DNA of 64,000 bases from Oscillospiraceae bacterium (GCA_015064585.1 SVRY01000011.1:1-64000), one strand, 5' to 3'; shown: positions 7,843 through 17,009, counted from the first letter of the stretch. Numbers and translations are program-made. Notes: generated from the letters alone by a model not told the origin.

Positions 7843-9742
7843 ATATTATCCTCTTCTGATCTTGGGCGGCATTATCGGCACATTCTCTCTGATTTTCCTG
7901 ATTGCCTATTTGACCATGAAGGATAAGAAGGAAGCCATTGGCTTTGACCGTCATATGAAGGACTCCGAGATCGTAAAGCGTCTGTTGAAATACGCCCGTC
8001 CCCATATAAAGAGTTTTCTTTTAGTACTCTTTGTAATGCTGTTTTCCATTGCTTACGACATCATTTCTCCTCTTCTCATCGGAAACATTGAAGAAATGAT
8101 CAAGCTGGATTTTCCCATGAAAAAACTGCTCATCCTTGTGGCTGTCTATGCAGGCATCCTGGTTGTTTCATTGGTATGTACCTACATTCAAGCGATCGTT
8201 TTGCAAAAAACAGGACAAAAAATTCTTTCCGCTCTGCGTGAGGATCTGTTTGCTCATATTGAAAACCTTTCTCACAATCAGCTGAATAACATTCCCGTCG
8301 GCACCCTTGTCACCCGCGTAACCAACGACACCAATGCTATCTCCATGCTGTTTACCAACATTCTTGTAAACCTGATCAAAAACAGCTTTGTCATCGTGGG
8401 TGTGCTTACTGCCATGCTGTGTCTGAACTACCTGCTGACTCTGATGGTACTATGTTTTGTTCCCTTTATTGTGCTGTTCTCAGTGATCTTTCGCAAATTC
8501 TCAAGAAGAGCATACCGCAGAGTGAAAGACGGTACCACCGGAATCAACACCTTTCTTTCCGAGAATCTTTCCGGCATGAAGATTATTCAGATCTTTAACC
8601 GAGAAGAACAGAAAAAGCAAGAGTTTGACGCCAAAAACCGTGCCCTTGCGCAAGCAAAACGCCAGCAGATATTGGTGTTCGGTATCTTCCGTCCCGTAGT
8701 GTATATGCTGTATATCTCCTCTCTGCTCTGCCTGTTCTATCTTGGCGGAAAGGGCTATATCGAAAACTTCTCCTTTCTCGGACAGCAGATCACAAGCGGC
8801 GTTCTGGTCACCTTCTATATGTACATCTCCAAGTTCTTCAATCCCATCCAAAGCCTGGCAGAGCAGTTTAACTGGCTTCAATCCGCCTTTGCCAGCGCCG
8901 AAAAAATATTTACTGTTTTTGATATGCAGCCGCAAGTGATCGATACCGAAAACGCCATTGAACTCACCCATACCAAGGGCGAGATTGAATTCCGTGATGT
9001 TTGGTTTGCCTATAAAGATGAAGAGTGGGTACTCAAAGGGGTTTCCTTCAAGGTAAATGCCGGCGATACCGTAGCATTCGTCGGCTCCACAGGCTCGGGA
9101 AAAACCACCATTCTTTCTCTTCTCTGCCGCAATTATGATATCCAAAAGGGAGAGATCCTACTGGACGGTATCAACATCAAAAACATCAAGATCGCTTCCC
9201 TGCGCCGTCAATTCGGTCAAATGCTGCAGGATGTATTTCTCTTCTCGGGTACTGTCCGATCCAATATTCTGCTGCGCAAGGAAGGGATCCCGGACACAGA
9301 AGTCATGCAGGCATGCCGATATGTCAACGCGGATAAGATCATTGATCGCTTGCCAAACGGCCTGGACGAAGAGGTGCGCGAAAGGGGCAACAATTTCTCT
9401 CAAGGACAGCGCCAGCTCATTTCCTTTGCCCGTACCATTGTGCACAAGCCTGCAGTCATGATACTGGACGAAGCCACTGCCAACATCGACACCGAAACCG
9501 AGGTGTTGATTCAGGATTCTCTGGAAAAACTGATGAAGCTGGGGACTCTTTTGATGGTTGCCCACCGCCTTTCCACCATTCAGCATGCCGACAAGATCAT
9601 CTATCTGTCAAAGGGCAAGATTGTGGAAGAAGGCAGTCATAAAGAGCTTTTGGCAAAAAAGGGACGGTATTATGATCTCTATATGCTCCAGTATGACAAA
9701 GAACAAATCAAAAAATCCGCCAATTCACCCAAAACGGAGTGA
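7835..9742 (+). CDS. ABC exporter subunit, transmembrane-ATPase half-transporter (second of pair)
   Basis: A 635-aa partner half-transporter. It has an extra N-terminal hydrophobic segment (LLILGGIIGTFSLIFLIAYL) before the six-helix domain. The ATPase motifs are Walker A GSTGSGKTT, Q-loop QMLQDVF, signature FSQGQRQL (a variant of LSGGQ) and Walker B MILDEAT with the catalytic Glu. The start is ATG 7835 with AAGGAGGG just upstream, inside the end of the previous gene, so the pair is translationally coupled. The variant signature is common in this half of heterodimeric exporters. Confidence 0.93.
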   Translation: MREYYPLLILGGIIGTFSLIFLIAYLTMKDKKEAIGFDRHMKDSEIVKRLLKYARPHIKSFLLVLFVMLFSIAYDIISPLLIGNIEEMIKLDFPMKKLLILVAVYAGILVVSLVCTYIQAIVLQKTGQKILSALREDLFAHIENLSHNQLNNIPVGTLVTRVTNDTNAISMLFTNILVNLIKNSFVIVGVLTAMLCLNYLLTLMVLCFVPFIVLFSVIFRKFSRRAYRRVKDGTTGINTFLSENLSGMKIIQIFNREEQKKQEFDAKNRALAQAKRQQILVFGIFRPVVYMLYISSLLCLFYLGGKGYIENFSFLGQQITSGVLVTFYMYISKFFNPIQSLAEQFNWLQSAFASAEKIFTVFDMQPQVIDTENAIELTHTKGEIEFRDVWFAYKDEEWVLKGVSFKVNAGDTVAFVGSTGSGKTTILSLLCRNYDIQKGEILLDGINIKNIKIASLRRQFGQMLQDVFLFSGTVRSNILLRKEGIPDTEVMQACRYVNADKIIDRLPNGLDEEVRERGNNFSQGQRQLISFARTIVHKPAVMILDEATANIDTETEVLIQDSLEKLMKLGTLLMVAHRLSTIQHADKIIYLSKGKIVEEGSHKELLAKKGRYYDLYMLQYDKEQIKKSANSPKTE

Positions 9743-9745
9743 GTC

Positions 9746-10231
9746 ATGCCGATCCTGCACCCCATTGATCCCATTTACAATGAAGACTGCAGAATCTTGA
9801 TCCTGGGGAGTTTTCCTTCCGTGAAATCTCGTGAAAACGCATTTTTCTACAGTCATCCCCAAAACCGTTTCTGGAAAGTGCTTTGTGCCGTTTTACAAGA
9901 ACCTCTTGCGGAAACAACAGAAGAAAAGAAAGAACTGCTGCTTCGGCATCACATCGCCCTCTGGGATGTAATTGCATCCTGTGACATTACGGGAAGCGCA
10001 GACAGCACCATTCAAAATGTCATTCCAAACGACCTGTCCCCGATTATCAAAGCCTCACCCGACATCAAAATATTCACAAACGGCACTGTTGCCCATCGGT
10101 ACTACCGCCGTTACATGGAAAACCCAATGGGCAGACAAGCAATTGCACTGCCCTCCACAAGTCCTGCCAACGCCGCGTTTACGCTGTCCAAACTGATCGC
10201 AGCTTGGCAAGTGATCGGACAATATCTGTAA
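9746..10231 (+). CDS. DNA-deoxyinosine (hypoxanthine) glycosylase, UDG superfamily
   Basis: A 161-aa protein of the uracil-DNA-glycosylase fold. LILGSFPSVKSRE is the active-site loop, HPQNRFWKVL the family motif, and LPSTSPANA the second catalytic/minor-groove loop. These match the hypoxanthine-DNA glycosylase subfamily, which removes deaminated adenine in base-excision repair. It begins 3 bp after the ABC gene's stop and probably shares its transcript. A terminator follows. Confidence 0.88.
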   Translation: MPILHPIDPIYNEDCRILILGSFPSVKSRENAFFYSHPQNRFWKVLCAVLQEPLAETTEEKKELLLRHHIALWDVIASCDITGSADSTIQNVIPNDLSPIIKASPDIKIFTNGTVAHRYYRRYMENPMGRQAIALPSTSPANAAFTLSKLIAAWQVIGQYL

Positions 10232-10232
10232 C

Positions 10233-10264
10233 ATAAAAGCAAGGCATACCCGTCTTGCTTTTAT
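10233..10264. terminator. Terminator after the DNA glycosylase
   Basis: A perfect 11-bp stem ATAAAAGCAAG/CTTGCTTTTAT with a 10-nt loop lies immediately after the stop codon at 10231. Confidence 0.8.
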
Positions 10265-10321
10265 TCATATAATATTTACAAATAAGTCTTATAATAGATA
10301 CACATTCCATCTCTACTCGCA

Positions 10322-10350
10322 TTGACAAGCACCCCCGCATTTGATATAAT
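10322..10350 (+). promoter_or_regulatory. Perfect-consensus SigA promoter of the Cys-rich protein/radical SAM pair
   Basis: TTGACA (10322-10327), a 17-bp spacer and TATAAT (10345-10350). Both hexamers are exact consensus, so strong constitutive expression is expected. Confidence 0.85.
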
Positions 10351-10384
10351 AGGTATAGAAAATAACAGTAAAGGAGCAATGGCT

Positions 10385-10822
10385 ATGAAAGGAAAAGATA
10401 AATGCAAGATTCTCAAAGAGATTCGCGAAAAGATTGCCCATGAAAATGACATACCCTTTGTAACCTCCGAATGTAAGCACCAAGGAGATTGCCGCGGCAC
10501 CTGCCCCAAGTGCGAATCTGAACTGCAGTATTTGGAAAATGAGCTGGCAAAGCGTCAACGGCTAGGCAAGCGCATTGCCCTGGCGGGTCTTGTTGCCACC
10601 TTTACTTTGGCGGGTACTGCCTGCGATTTCGGGCAGGTCATCACCTCCACCCCCAACAAAAACGAAATTGACGGTGATATCATGCCGCCCGATGTACAAA
10701 CAGAAACCGAGGATCTCCCCACAGACAAAGATAATAATAACGATGATGACGTTACCCCCGGAGCTCCCCCCGCCGTAGACGAATATGATGATGACGACGT
10801 TACCGCCGGAGATCCTGCCTGA
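10385..10822 (+). CDS. Cys-rich, acidic-tailed small protein coupled to a radical SAM enzyme (unknown function)
   Basis: A 145-aa protein in three parts. Residues 1-55 are charged and helical, with the cluster CKHQGDCRGTCPKC (Cx5Cx3Cx2C, likely zinc or Fe-S binding). Residues ~60-80 form one hydrophobic segment, ALAGLVATFTLAGTAC. The tail is rich in Asp, Pro and Thr, with near-repeats DDDVTPGAPP and DDDVTAGDPA. AAGGAG at 10371-10376 fits ATG 10385 (8-nt spacing) better than ATG 10379. The stop overlaps the next gene's ATG (TGATG). It could be a substrate or an accessory protein of that enzyme. I do not recognise a function. Confidence 0.7.
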   Translation: MKGKDKCKILKEIREKIAHENDIPFVTSECKHQGDCRGTCPKCESELQYLENELAKRQRLGKRIALAGLVATFTLAGTACDFGQVITSTPNKNEIDGDIMPPDVQTETEDLPTDKDNNNDDDVTPGAPPAVDEYDDDDVTAGDPA

Positions 10823-11454
10823 TGAACACCGAGGCGCGTCCTTTTTTCGGCATAGCCCGTCACCGCATCGGCACCGACGGCAAAGGCATCACTACCCTTT
10901 GTACCTTCCACGGCTGTCCCCTTCGATGCAAATACTGCCTGAATCCGCAAGGGCTTGATCCCAATACCAATTGTGACCATCTCACCCCCGAAGAGCTTTA
11001 TCAAAAGGTCAAAATCGACGAACTTTACTTTTTGGCAACAGGCGGCGGGGTCACCTTCGGCGGCGGCGAACCCCTTTTGAATATTCCTTTTTTGGAGTCT
11101 TTCCGTGCACTGTGCGGCGATGCATGGCATTTGAGCGCCGAAACCTCTCTGCACGTATCGGAAGAAGCCGTGCGCCGCGCCGCCGGGGTCTTAGATTATT
11201 TTATTGTAGATATTAAAGATACCAATGCCGATATTTATCTTCGGTATACCGGAAAGCCCAACGGCATAGTCCTTCACAATCTGGAAATACTGCTATCGTT
11301 GGTGGGTCCTGAACGCATTACGGTGCGCGTTCCCAAAATTCCCCGCTTCAATACCGCAAAAGATATAGAAAGCAGCAAACAATACCTATCCCAAATGGGA
11401 ATCGTACATTTTAACTTTTTTGACTACATTATCCGACAACCGAGTGGGGTATGA
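10822..11454 (+). CDS. Radical SAM protein, activating-enzyme type
   Basis: A 210-aa radical SAM protein. CPLRCKYC supplies the CxxxCxxC that binds the 4Fe-4S cluster, and TFGGGEPLLN is the SAM-contacting GGE motif. The arrangement resembles glycyl-radical-enzyme activases, but it is shorter (pyruvate formate-lyase activase is about 246 aa). No SPASM or extra Fe-S cluster region is visible, and no glycyl radical enzyme is adjacent. Translation is coupled to the upstream Cys-rich protein. A GRE activase acting in trans, or an enzyme modifying the upstream protein, are both possible. Confidence 0.85.
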   Translation: MNTEARPFFGIARHRIGTDGKGITTLCTFHGCPLRCKYCLNPQGLDPNTNCDHLTPEELYQKVKIDELYFLATGGGVTFGGGEPLLNIPFLESFRALCGDAWHLSAETSLHVSEEAVRRAAGVLDYFIVDIKDTNADIYLRYTGKPNGIVLHNLEILLSLVGPERITVRVPKIPRFNTAKDIESSKQYLSQMGIVHFNFFDYIIRQPSGV

Positions 11455-11478
11455 TCTACCCCACTCAAATTATGTCGG
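11433..11478. terminator. Perfect hairpin overlapping the radical SAM stop codon
   Basis: GAGTGGGGTA (11442-11451) pairs perfectly with TACCCCACTC (11457-11466) around a 5-nt loop that contains the stop TGA. The outer arms CCGACA (11433-11438) and TGTCGG (11473-11478) also pair. No T tract follows, so it may act as an mRNA 3' stabiliser or attenuator ahead of the MATE gene. Confidence 0.65.
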
Positions 11479-11512
11479 CGTTTATAAAAAACACCTAAAA
11501 ACGGAGTCCTCC

Positions 11513-12844
11513 ATGAGAATTCAACTATCCGAACATTTTACCTACAAAAAACTTCTTAAATTCGTATTTCCCTCCATCATAATGATGATCTTCACCTCCA
11601 TTTACAGCGTTGTGGACGGTCTGTTTGTATCTAATTTTGCGGGGAAAACGCCCTTTGCCGCCGTTAATTTGATCATGCCTCTTCTGATCATTCTGGGCGC
11701 ACTCGGTTTCATGGTAGGTGCAGGCGGCACAGCGATTGTTGCCAAAACCTTGGGAGAAGGAAACGGCAAAAAAGCAAACAAATACTTTTCGCTTTTGGTC
11801 TATACGGTATTGATAGGCGGAACACTGCTGGCACTGCTCGGGATCCTGTTTGCCAAACCCGTGGCGATCATGTTGGGAGCTGAAGGAGAAATGCTTGATT
11901 GTTGTGCACGATATGCTCGTATTGTACTAATCGCACTTCCCTTTTTTATGTTGCAAAATGTATTCCAAAGCTTTTTCGTCACTGCTGAGAAACCAAGTTT
12001 GGGGCTCTTTTTTACAGTGGCGGCAGGAATAACCAATATTCTTTTGGATGCCCTTCTGGTGGGCATTTGTTCATTTGGGTTGGAAGGGGCCGCCATTGCA
12101 ACCGCCGTCAGCCAATTTATCGGCGGATTTTTGCCGATTTTGTATTTTATTCGTCCCAATAACAGTCTTTTGCGATTAGGGAAAACGCAGTTTTACGGCA
12201 AGATCCTTTTAAAAACCATTACCAACGGATCCTCGGAATTGATGAATAATATTGCATCCTCCATCGTCACTGTTTTCTACAATTTTCAGCTGATGAAATA
12301 TGCCGGCGAAGACGGAATCGCAGCATATGGCGCTATTATGTATGTCAGTTTCTTTTTTGTGGCAGTTTTCATCGGCTATGCCGTGGGAAGCGCTCCTATT
12401 GTCAGCTTCCACTATGGAGCAGCCAATCATACTGAACTAAAAAACCTCTTTCGCAAAAGCATTATTCTGTTAATCGCTTTTGGCTTTAGCATGACAGCTC
12501 TGGGAATTCTGCTCAGTGCGCCGCTTTCAAGCATTTTTGTCGGATATGACAACGCGCTTATGGAAATGACTAAACGAGGCTTTATCATATTCTCACTTCA
12601 CTTTATGATCTGCGGTCTGAATATTTATGCCTCCAGCCTTTTTACCGCACTGAACAACGGCGTTATTTCTGCAATCCTGGCATTTTTGAGGACCTTTGTA
12701 TTTCAATCGGCAAGTGTATTGCTTCTGCCAATATTTTGGAAACTGGACGGTATTTGGTTGTCAGTTCTGGTTTCAGAGACGTTAGCACTGATAATAAGCG
12801 CAATTTTTGTCATAAGAAAGCGCAAAGAATACCGGTATTTATAA
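11513..12844 (+). CDS. MATE family efflux transporter
   Basis: A 443-aa, about 12-helix multidrug and toxin extrusion protein. The start region FPSIIMMIFTSIYSVVDGLFVSNF and the mirrored second half (PIVSFHYGAANHTELKNLF) are typical of the two six-helix bundles. Export is driven by a Na+ or H+ gradient and the substrate is unknown. The frame is open 93 nt further upstream, overlapping the radical SAM gene, but GGAG at 11503-11506 and the family's N-terminus support ATG 11513. It lies on the same strand as the radical SAM pair, separated by the hairpin. Confidence 0.92.
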   Translation: MRIQLSEHFTYKKLLKFVFPSIIMMIFTSIYSVVDGLFVSNFAGKTPFAAVNLIMPLLIILGALGFMVGAGGTAIVAKTLGEGNGKKANKYFSLLVYTVLIGGTLLALLGILFAKPVAIMLGAEGEMLDCCARYARIVLIALPFFMLQNVFQSFFVTAEKPSLGLFFTVAAGITNILLDALLVGICSFGLEGAAIATAVSQFIGGFLPILYFIRPNNSLLRLGKTQFYGKILLKTITNGSSELMNNIASSIVTVFYNFQLMKYAGEDGIAAYGAIMYVSFFFVAVFIGYAVGSAPIVSFHYGAANHTELKNLFRKSIILLIAFGFSMTALGILLSAPLSSIFVGYDNALMEMTKRGFIIFSLHFMICGLNIYASSLFTALNNGVISAILAFLRTFVFQSASVLLLPIFWKLDGIWLSVLVSETLALIISAIFVIRKRKEYRYL

Positions 12845-12894
12845 GGAAACAACGCCATTTTTCGATATTTTTTTGTCAAAGCGATGTTTAAATC

Positions 12895-12923
12895 TTGACA
12901 AATTGTTCATATAATGATATAAT
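12895..12923 (+). promoter_or_regulatory. SigA promoter of the AI-2E family gene
   Basis: TTGACA (12895-12900) and TATAAT (12918-12923) with a 17-bp spacer, both exact consensus, about 40 nt upstream of the start codon. Confidence 0.8.
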
Positions 12924-12964
12924 AATTAACTGATGATATATGTCATCCAATCGGAGGATTCTCA

Positions 12965-14188
12965 ATGGATCAAAACAAGCAGTCACCAAAATTCAAGTAC
13001 ACCTTATTGCTTGTGGCACTGGGTGCAATCATTCTTGCTGCCGCCTGGCATTTTAAATCTGTACTTGGTTTTTTCTCAACGATCTTCGACTTTTTGAGTC
13101 CTGCCATTTTGGGCTTTGTCATTGCCTTTATTTTAAATGTTCCCATGTCGGCTTTTGAGCGTTTATTCGCTCATATACAGAAAAAGCGCAATAAAAAAGT
13201 AACGCAAAACCGCAATACGATTTTGGCTCTCGTCATCACTCTGATCCTTGCAGCCACCGTGATTGGTTTGATCATTTGGGGTATTGTCCCTCTTTTGATC
13301 GATTCGATCAAAACAGCAGTCGTATCGGTGCGTGCCAATTATCCGCATGCCCTTGCCTTTATGGAAAGCCATGGTATTGAAACCGACCAAATCAAAGAGT
13401 TTATCAATTCCTTTAACTTAAACGATTTGGCAGTTCGTATTCAAAAGGATCTGGAGCAAATTGTAAAAGTCTCCTATACGGCACTTTCTTCGGTCTTGTC
13501 CTCGATTTTTGTGTACTTCACCTCTTTTATTCTCTCAATCTACATGCTAACTAGCAAACATCACACCAAAGAACAATTTAACCGACTGCTGGGTGCTGTA
13601 TGCTCTCCTGCCATAGCCCAAAAAACACGCCATGTACTCTCGCTCTCTTACCGATGTTTCAGAAACTTCATTGCGGGACAGTGTTTGGAGGCACTGATAC
13701 TGGGGACCATGTTTTTCATTGTGCTGTCCTTAATGCGTATGCCCTACACATTCCTGATATCGGTACTGATCGCCGTTACGGCAATTATCCCCTATGTGGG
13801 TGCATTTATCGGTTTCTTTGTGGGCGGCATAATGATCCTGATGACCGACCCTGTCAAAGCGCTCATTTTCGCCGTCACCTTCCTTGTGATACAACAACTG
13901 GAAGAACAGCTCGTATATCCCCGTGTAGTAGGCAAATACGTAGGATTGCCTCCCGTTTGGGCACTGTCAGCATTGCTGATAGGCGGGCAGATAGGCGGTA
14001 TTTTGGGTATGTTGACCTTTATTCCACTAACCTCGATCCTGTACGCCCTCACGCGTGAGTATGTTATTTCAAAAGAAACCGCTGCCGGATCTGCTCCGAC
14101 CTCAGGGGGAGATGGGAAAGAGACTGCTGACGCAACACACGACACTACCGATCCTGCCAAAGCAATTCCTGAGCAGAATCATTCATAA
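12965..14188 (+). CDS. AI-2E family transporter (PerM/YdiK-type)
   Basis: A 407-aa membrane protein of the AI-2E transporter family, with about eight hydrophobic segments. Characteristic parts are FLSPAILGFVIAFILNVP near the N-terminus, the FIAGQCLEALILGTMFF region, and the C-terminal VAVTAIIPYVGAFIGFFVGG-like block with LEEQLVYPRVVGKYVGLPP. The last ~50 residues are hydrophilic (Gly, Thr, Asp-rich). Family members have been linked to autoinducer-2 export or Na+/H+ exchange, so the substrate is uncertain. Confidence 0.9.
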   Translation: MDQNKQSPKFKYTLLLVALGAIILAAAWHFKSVLGFFSTIFDFLSPAILGFVIAFILNVPMSAFERLFAHIQKKRNKKVTQNRNTILALVITLILAATVIGLIIWGIVPLLIDSIKTAVVSVRANYPHALAFMESHGIETDQIKEFINSFNLNDLAVRIQKDLEQIVKVSYTALSSVLSSIFVYFTSFILSIYMLTSKHHTKEQFNRLLGAVCSPAIAQKTRHVLSLSYRCFRNFIAGQCLEALILGTMFFIVLSLMRMPYTFLISVLIAVTAIIPYVGAFIGFFVGGIMILMTDPVKALIFAVTFLVIQQLEEQLVYPRVVGKYVGLPPVWALSALLIGGQIGGILGMLTFIPLTSILYALTREYVISKETAAGSAPTSGGDGKETADATHDTTDPAKAIPEQNHS

Positions 14189-14286
14189 TCGACAGATACC
14201 CATAAAAATTACCACAGAATTCACAAATTATTCACAAATATATGCTATGCTATTTCTAACGAAAAGGAAAAGGAGAATTGTAAGCC

Positions 14287-15330
14287 ATGGATACCGTCAT
14301 TCTTATACCCGCATACAAACCAGACATGGCGCTCATTCAGCTCGTTGAGCAGCTCCACAAAAAAGACGGTCTGGAAATTCTTGTGGTAGACGATGGAAGC
14401 GGAGAAGAATTTGCACCCGTGTTTGCCAAGTTAACAGGCATGGCAGCTTTCACCGGCTATGAAATCAATCAGGGCAAAGGTCATGCTTTGAAATTCGGAT
14501 TTAAAGCCATACAGGAGTTTTATCCAAATGCAAAATATATCATCACCGCCGATGCAGACGGTCAACACAAGCCCGATGATATTTTAGCTATACGTGATCA
14601 CCTTATGCAAGGAAAGCGTTTTGTGATCGGTGCGCGTCGATTCCAAGGAGAAGTACCCTTCCGTTCTCGTTTCGGCAACACCATTACGCAGTTTGTATTC
14701 CGTTTCCTTGCACAGACCAATGTCAGCGATACCCAAACCGGACTGAGAGGTTTTGCTGTGGATCTGATCCCTGATCTATTGTCGATCCCCGGTGCAAGAT
14801 ACGAATACGAGACCTATATGCTGCTGCATTTTTCCGAACAGCATGTCCCGATCGATGAATGTCCCATCGCAACCATTTACGAAAACAATAATCAATCCTC
14901 TCACTTCCATCCCTTAAGAGACTCCTTCAAGATATACAAAGCAATCTTTTCCTTCAGCAAGCCTGCTAAATTCCTTGTTTCGTCTTTTTTAGCTTTCTTG
15001 GTAGACACCATTCTCTTAATGCTTATGCTGTCTCTCGATGTATCGAAAGCCATCAGCATCGGTGTTGCATGGGTTGTTTCTTCCCTTTTGAACTTTACCG
15101 TCAACCAATTTCTTGTTTTCCGCGCCCACAATCGCATTATCCCTGCGCTCGGAAAGTACTATTTACTGGCAATCATTATATTGTGTTTAAAGAACTATGG
15201 TCTGTTTATGCTGTTGACAGACGCGCTTTGCCTGCCCGCACTGCCCGGTAAGCTGCTTGCAGAAATTTCCTTCTTCATTCTAAACTATATTGCACAAAAA
15301 AAGCTAATTTTCCGCATTAAAAGGAGTTGA
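14287..15330 (+). CDS. Bifunctional glycosyltransferase family 2 / GtrA family protein
   Basis: A 347-aa fusion. Residues ~1-220 are a GT2 glycosyltransferase, with VILIPAYKPD, LVVDDGSG, the metal-binding TADADGQHKPDD and the acceptor-side TQTGLRGF. Residues ~225-345 are a GtrA-like four-helix domain (FLVSSFLAFLVDTILLML, FTVNQFLVFRA) that often flips lipid-linked sugars. It probably builds a polyprenyl-linked sugar for envelope glycans. AAGGAG lies 13 nt upstream of the ATG. The next gene starts 12 bp after the stop. Confidence 0.92.
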   Translation: MDTVILIPAYKPDMALIQLVEQLHKKDGLEILVVDDGSGEEFAPVFAKLTGMAAFTGYEINQGKGHALKFGFKAIQEFYPNAKYIITADADGQHKPDDILAIRDHLMQGKRFVIGARRFQGEVPFRSRFGNTITQFVFRFLAQTNVSDTQTGLRGFAVDLIPDLLSIPGARYEYETYMLLHFSEQHVPIDECPIATIYENNNQSSHFHPLRDSFKIYKAIFSFSKPAKFLVSSFLAFLVDTILLMLMLSLDVSKAISIGVAWVVSSLLNFTVNQFLVFRAHNRIIPALGKYYLLAIIILCLKNYGLFMLLTDALCLPALPGKLLAEISFFILNYIAQKKLIFRIKRS

Positions 15331-15342
15331 CACTTCTCCCAT

Positions 15343-16524
15343 ATGAAAAGAAAACTGTTCCCTTTGTGGCTGGTAATCGTTGCCGATATTCTTCTGTTGG
15401 CAATCGGTTTGTGTACATTTGCCTATTTCCATCACATCAGAATTCTTTGGGCGCCCTTTGACCTTCATGAACCCACAGCGTTGGAAATTTACCAAAAACC
15501 AAATAAAAACTCCAACGAAAAGGTTTTGGACATCAAAAACCCCGATGATAATACGCCTTTGACACACGGCGATTTTGGAGAACGTTTCGGATCGTTTTTC
15601 ACAAACTCGGTCACCAAAGTAAATAACTTGACCAAAGACGCCGAAATCCGCGGATTCCTTGAGTTACACGGCTTTACAGTTTCAGACAACCTCAACAGCA
15701 AGTACATCGGACTGTATCAAAGCAAGGATGTATTTATTACCGTTGAGAAAATCAACGACCTGGGATATGTAGTCAGCGCGGATGAAACGATGATGGAAAC
15801 CATATATATTTACGATATCTATATTCGTAATATTGAAAACTTTTATACTTCCGCCTACGAAACACGTACATCTCTTTCCAACTTGATCAAAAATGTCGGC
15901 TACTTAACCAATGCAAACGGGATCAGTTTTGCCGCAGGGCTTCCCATTGCGGCAATCAACGGCGATTACTGGGGAAATACAAATCAGACCTTGACCGCTG
16001 TACGTAACGGCAAATTGTATTTGGAAACCGATGAACTCCAGACAGATATTCTGGTACTCTACTATGACGGTGCCATGGAAGTTTATACCAAGGATACATA
16101 CGACAAAGAGGCAATCAATCAAAGAGGCCCCTATCAAATTTGGAACTTTGGTCCCGGTCTGCTTGACGATCAAGGCTATGCCATCAAACAATTCAGTTCC
16201 GACTTTTACGACAACAATGTCATTACCACAGCCCACCCTCGCACCGGCATCGGCTATTACGAGCCCGGTCACTACTGCTTTGTGACCGTTGAAGGACGCA
16301 AAGCAAAAGCACAAGGGTTCCGTATGGTTCATTTGGCAAGCTTCTTTGAAAAGCTGGGTTGCAGCGTCGCTTATAATATGGATGGCGGCGGAAGCAGCCA
16401 ATCCTATTTCAACGGCAAAATTTTGTACAATGGTGACGGACGGCATTTATTTGACATTATTTGTATCGGCGAAGTCAAATCAACTGCCAACACAAGGCGT
16501 ACCTCAGGAGGTAACGCATCATGA
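15343..16524 (+). CDS. Phosphodiester glycosidase family protein (NAGPA domain), exported
   Basis: A 393-aa protein with an N-terminal signal-anchor (LFPLWLVIVADILLLAIGLCTFAYF) and a C-terminal NAGPA-type domain. The family signature is seen in AAINGDYWG, HPRTGIGYYEPG and YNMDGGGSSQSYFNG. Bacterial members cleave or edit GlcNAc-type phosphodiesters in surface glycans. It sits with the GT2-GtrA gene, which suggests wall or exopolysaccharide assembly. The stop overlaps the start of the next gene by 4 bp (ATGA). Confidence 0.88.
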   Translation: MKRKLFPLWLVIVADILLLAIGLCTFAYFHHIRILWAPFDLHEPTALEIYQKPNKNSNEKVLDIKNPDDNTPLTHGDFGERFGSFFTNSVTKVNNLTKDAEIRGFLELHGFTVSDNLNSKYIGLYQSKDVFITVEKINDLGYVVSADETMMETIYIYDIYIRNIENFYTSAYETRTSLSNLIKNVGYLTNANGISFAAGLPIAAINGDYWGNTNQTLTAVRNGKLYLETDELQTDILVLYYDGAMEVYTKDTYDKEAINQRGPYQIWNFGPGLLDDQGYAIKQFSSDFYDNNVITTAHPRTGIGYYEPGHYCFVTVEGRKAKAQGFRMVHLASFFEKLGCSVAYNMDGGGSSQSYFNGKILYNGDGRHLFDIICIGEVKSTANTRRTSGGNAS

Positions 16525-16946
16525 AAATAAATCGGAAGCGCTTCTTGGAAGTGATTTACGATATCACTCCCCATCTATCCTTAGTTCTTTGCCTGATGCA
16601 CATTACCTTTTTGATCGTAGACCTGTTTAACCGCGCTATGGCATTTGTTAATAATGATATTACCAAGTGGCTGTTATTGGTGTCTGCTGTTTTGGCACTG
16701 ACCATGTGCAGTGATCTGCATGCACACGCCGACAAAACTTCACGGCTCTTCCGCGTCAGTTTGCGTGTATCCGTAATAACCGCCTGTTTAATACTCTTTG
16801 TTTTCATATTGGATCACGAAACAAAGATCATCAATACCACTACCACTAAGTACATGTTGTATATCTATACTCTTAACACAGCAATTCTCTCATTTTGCGG
16901 CATTCTGCACCGCCGCAAGGTATATGAACAAAAGAATTATCAGTAA
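16521..16946 (+). CDS. Small four-helix membrane protein, function unknown
   Basis: A 141-aa protein with about four hydrophobic segments, including LSLVLCLMHITFLIVDLF, WLLLVSAVLALTMC, VITACLILFVFIL and YMLYIYTLNTAILSFCGIL. AGGAGG precedes the start, which overlaps the glycosidase stop, so the two are translationally coupled. I do not recognise a family. The context suggests a helper for envelope glycan assembly. Confidence 0.7.
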   Translation: MKINRKRFLEVIYDITPHLSLVLCLMHITFLIVDLFNRAMAFVNNDITKWLLLVSAVLALTMCSDLHAHADKTSRLFRVSLRVSVITACLILFVFILDHETKIINTTTTKYMLYIYTLNTAILSFCGILHRRKVYEQKNYQ

Positions 16947-16948
16947 AA

Positions 16949-16982
16949 ACGGATCGGCTTCCCAAAGGAAGACCGACCCGTT
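16949..16982. terminator. Bidirectional-type terminator between convergent genes
   Basis: An interrupted stem (ACGG, TCGG and TTCC pairing with GGAA, CCGA and CCGT) lies between the small membrane protein and the convergent alarmone synthetase. It is T-rich on the plus side. Confidence 0.65.
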
Positions 16983-17009
16983 TCATTTTATATTGTATTG
17001 TTTTATGAT

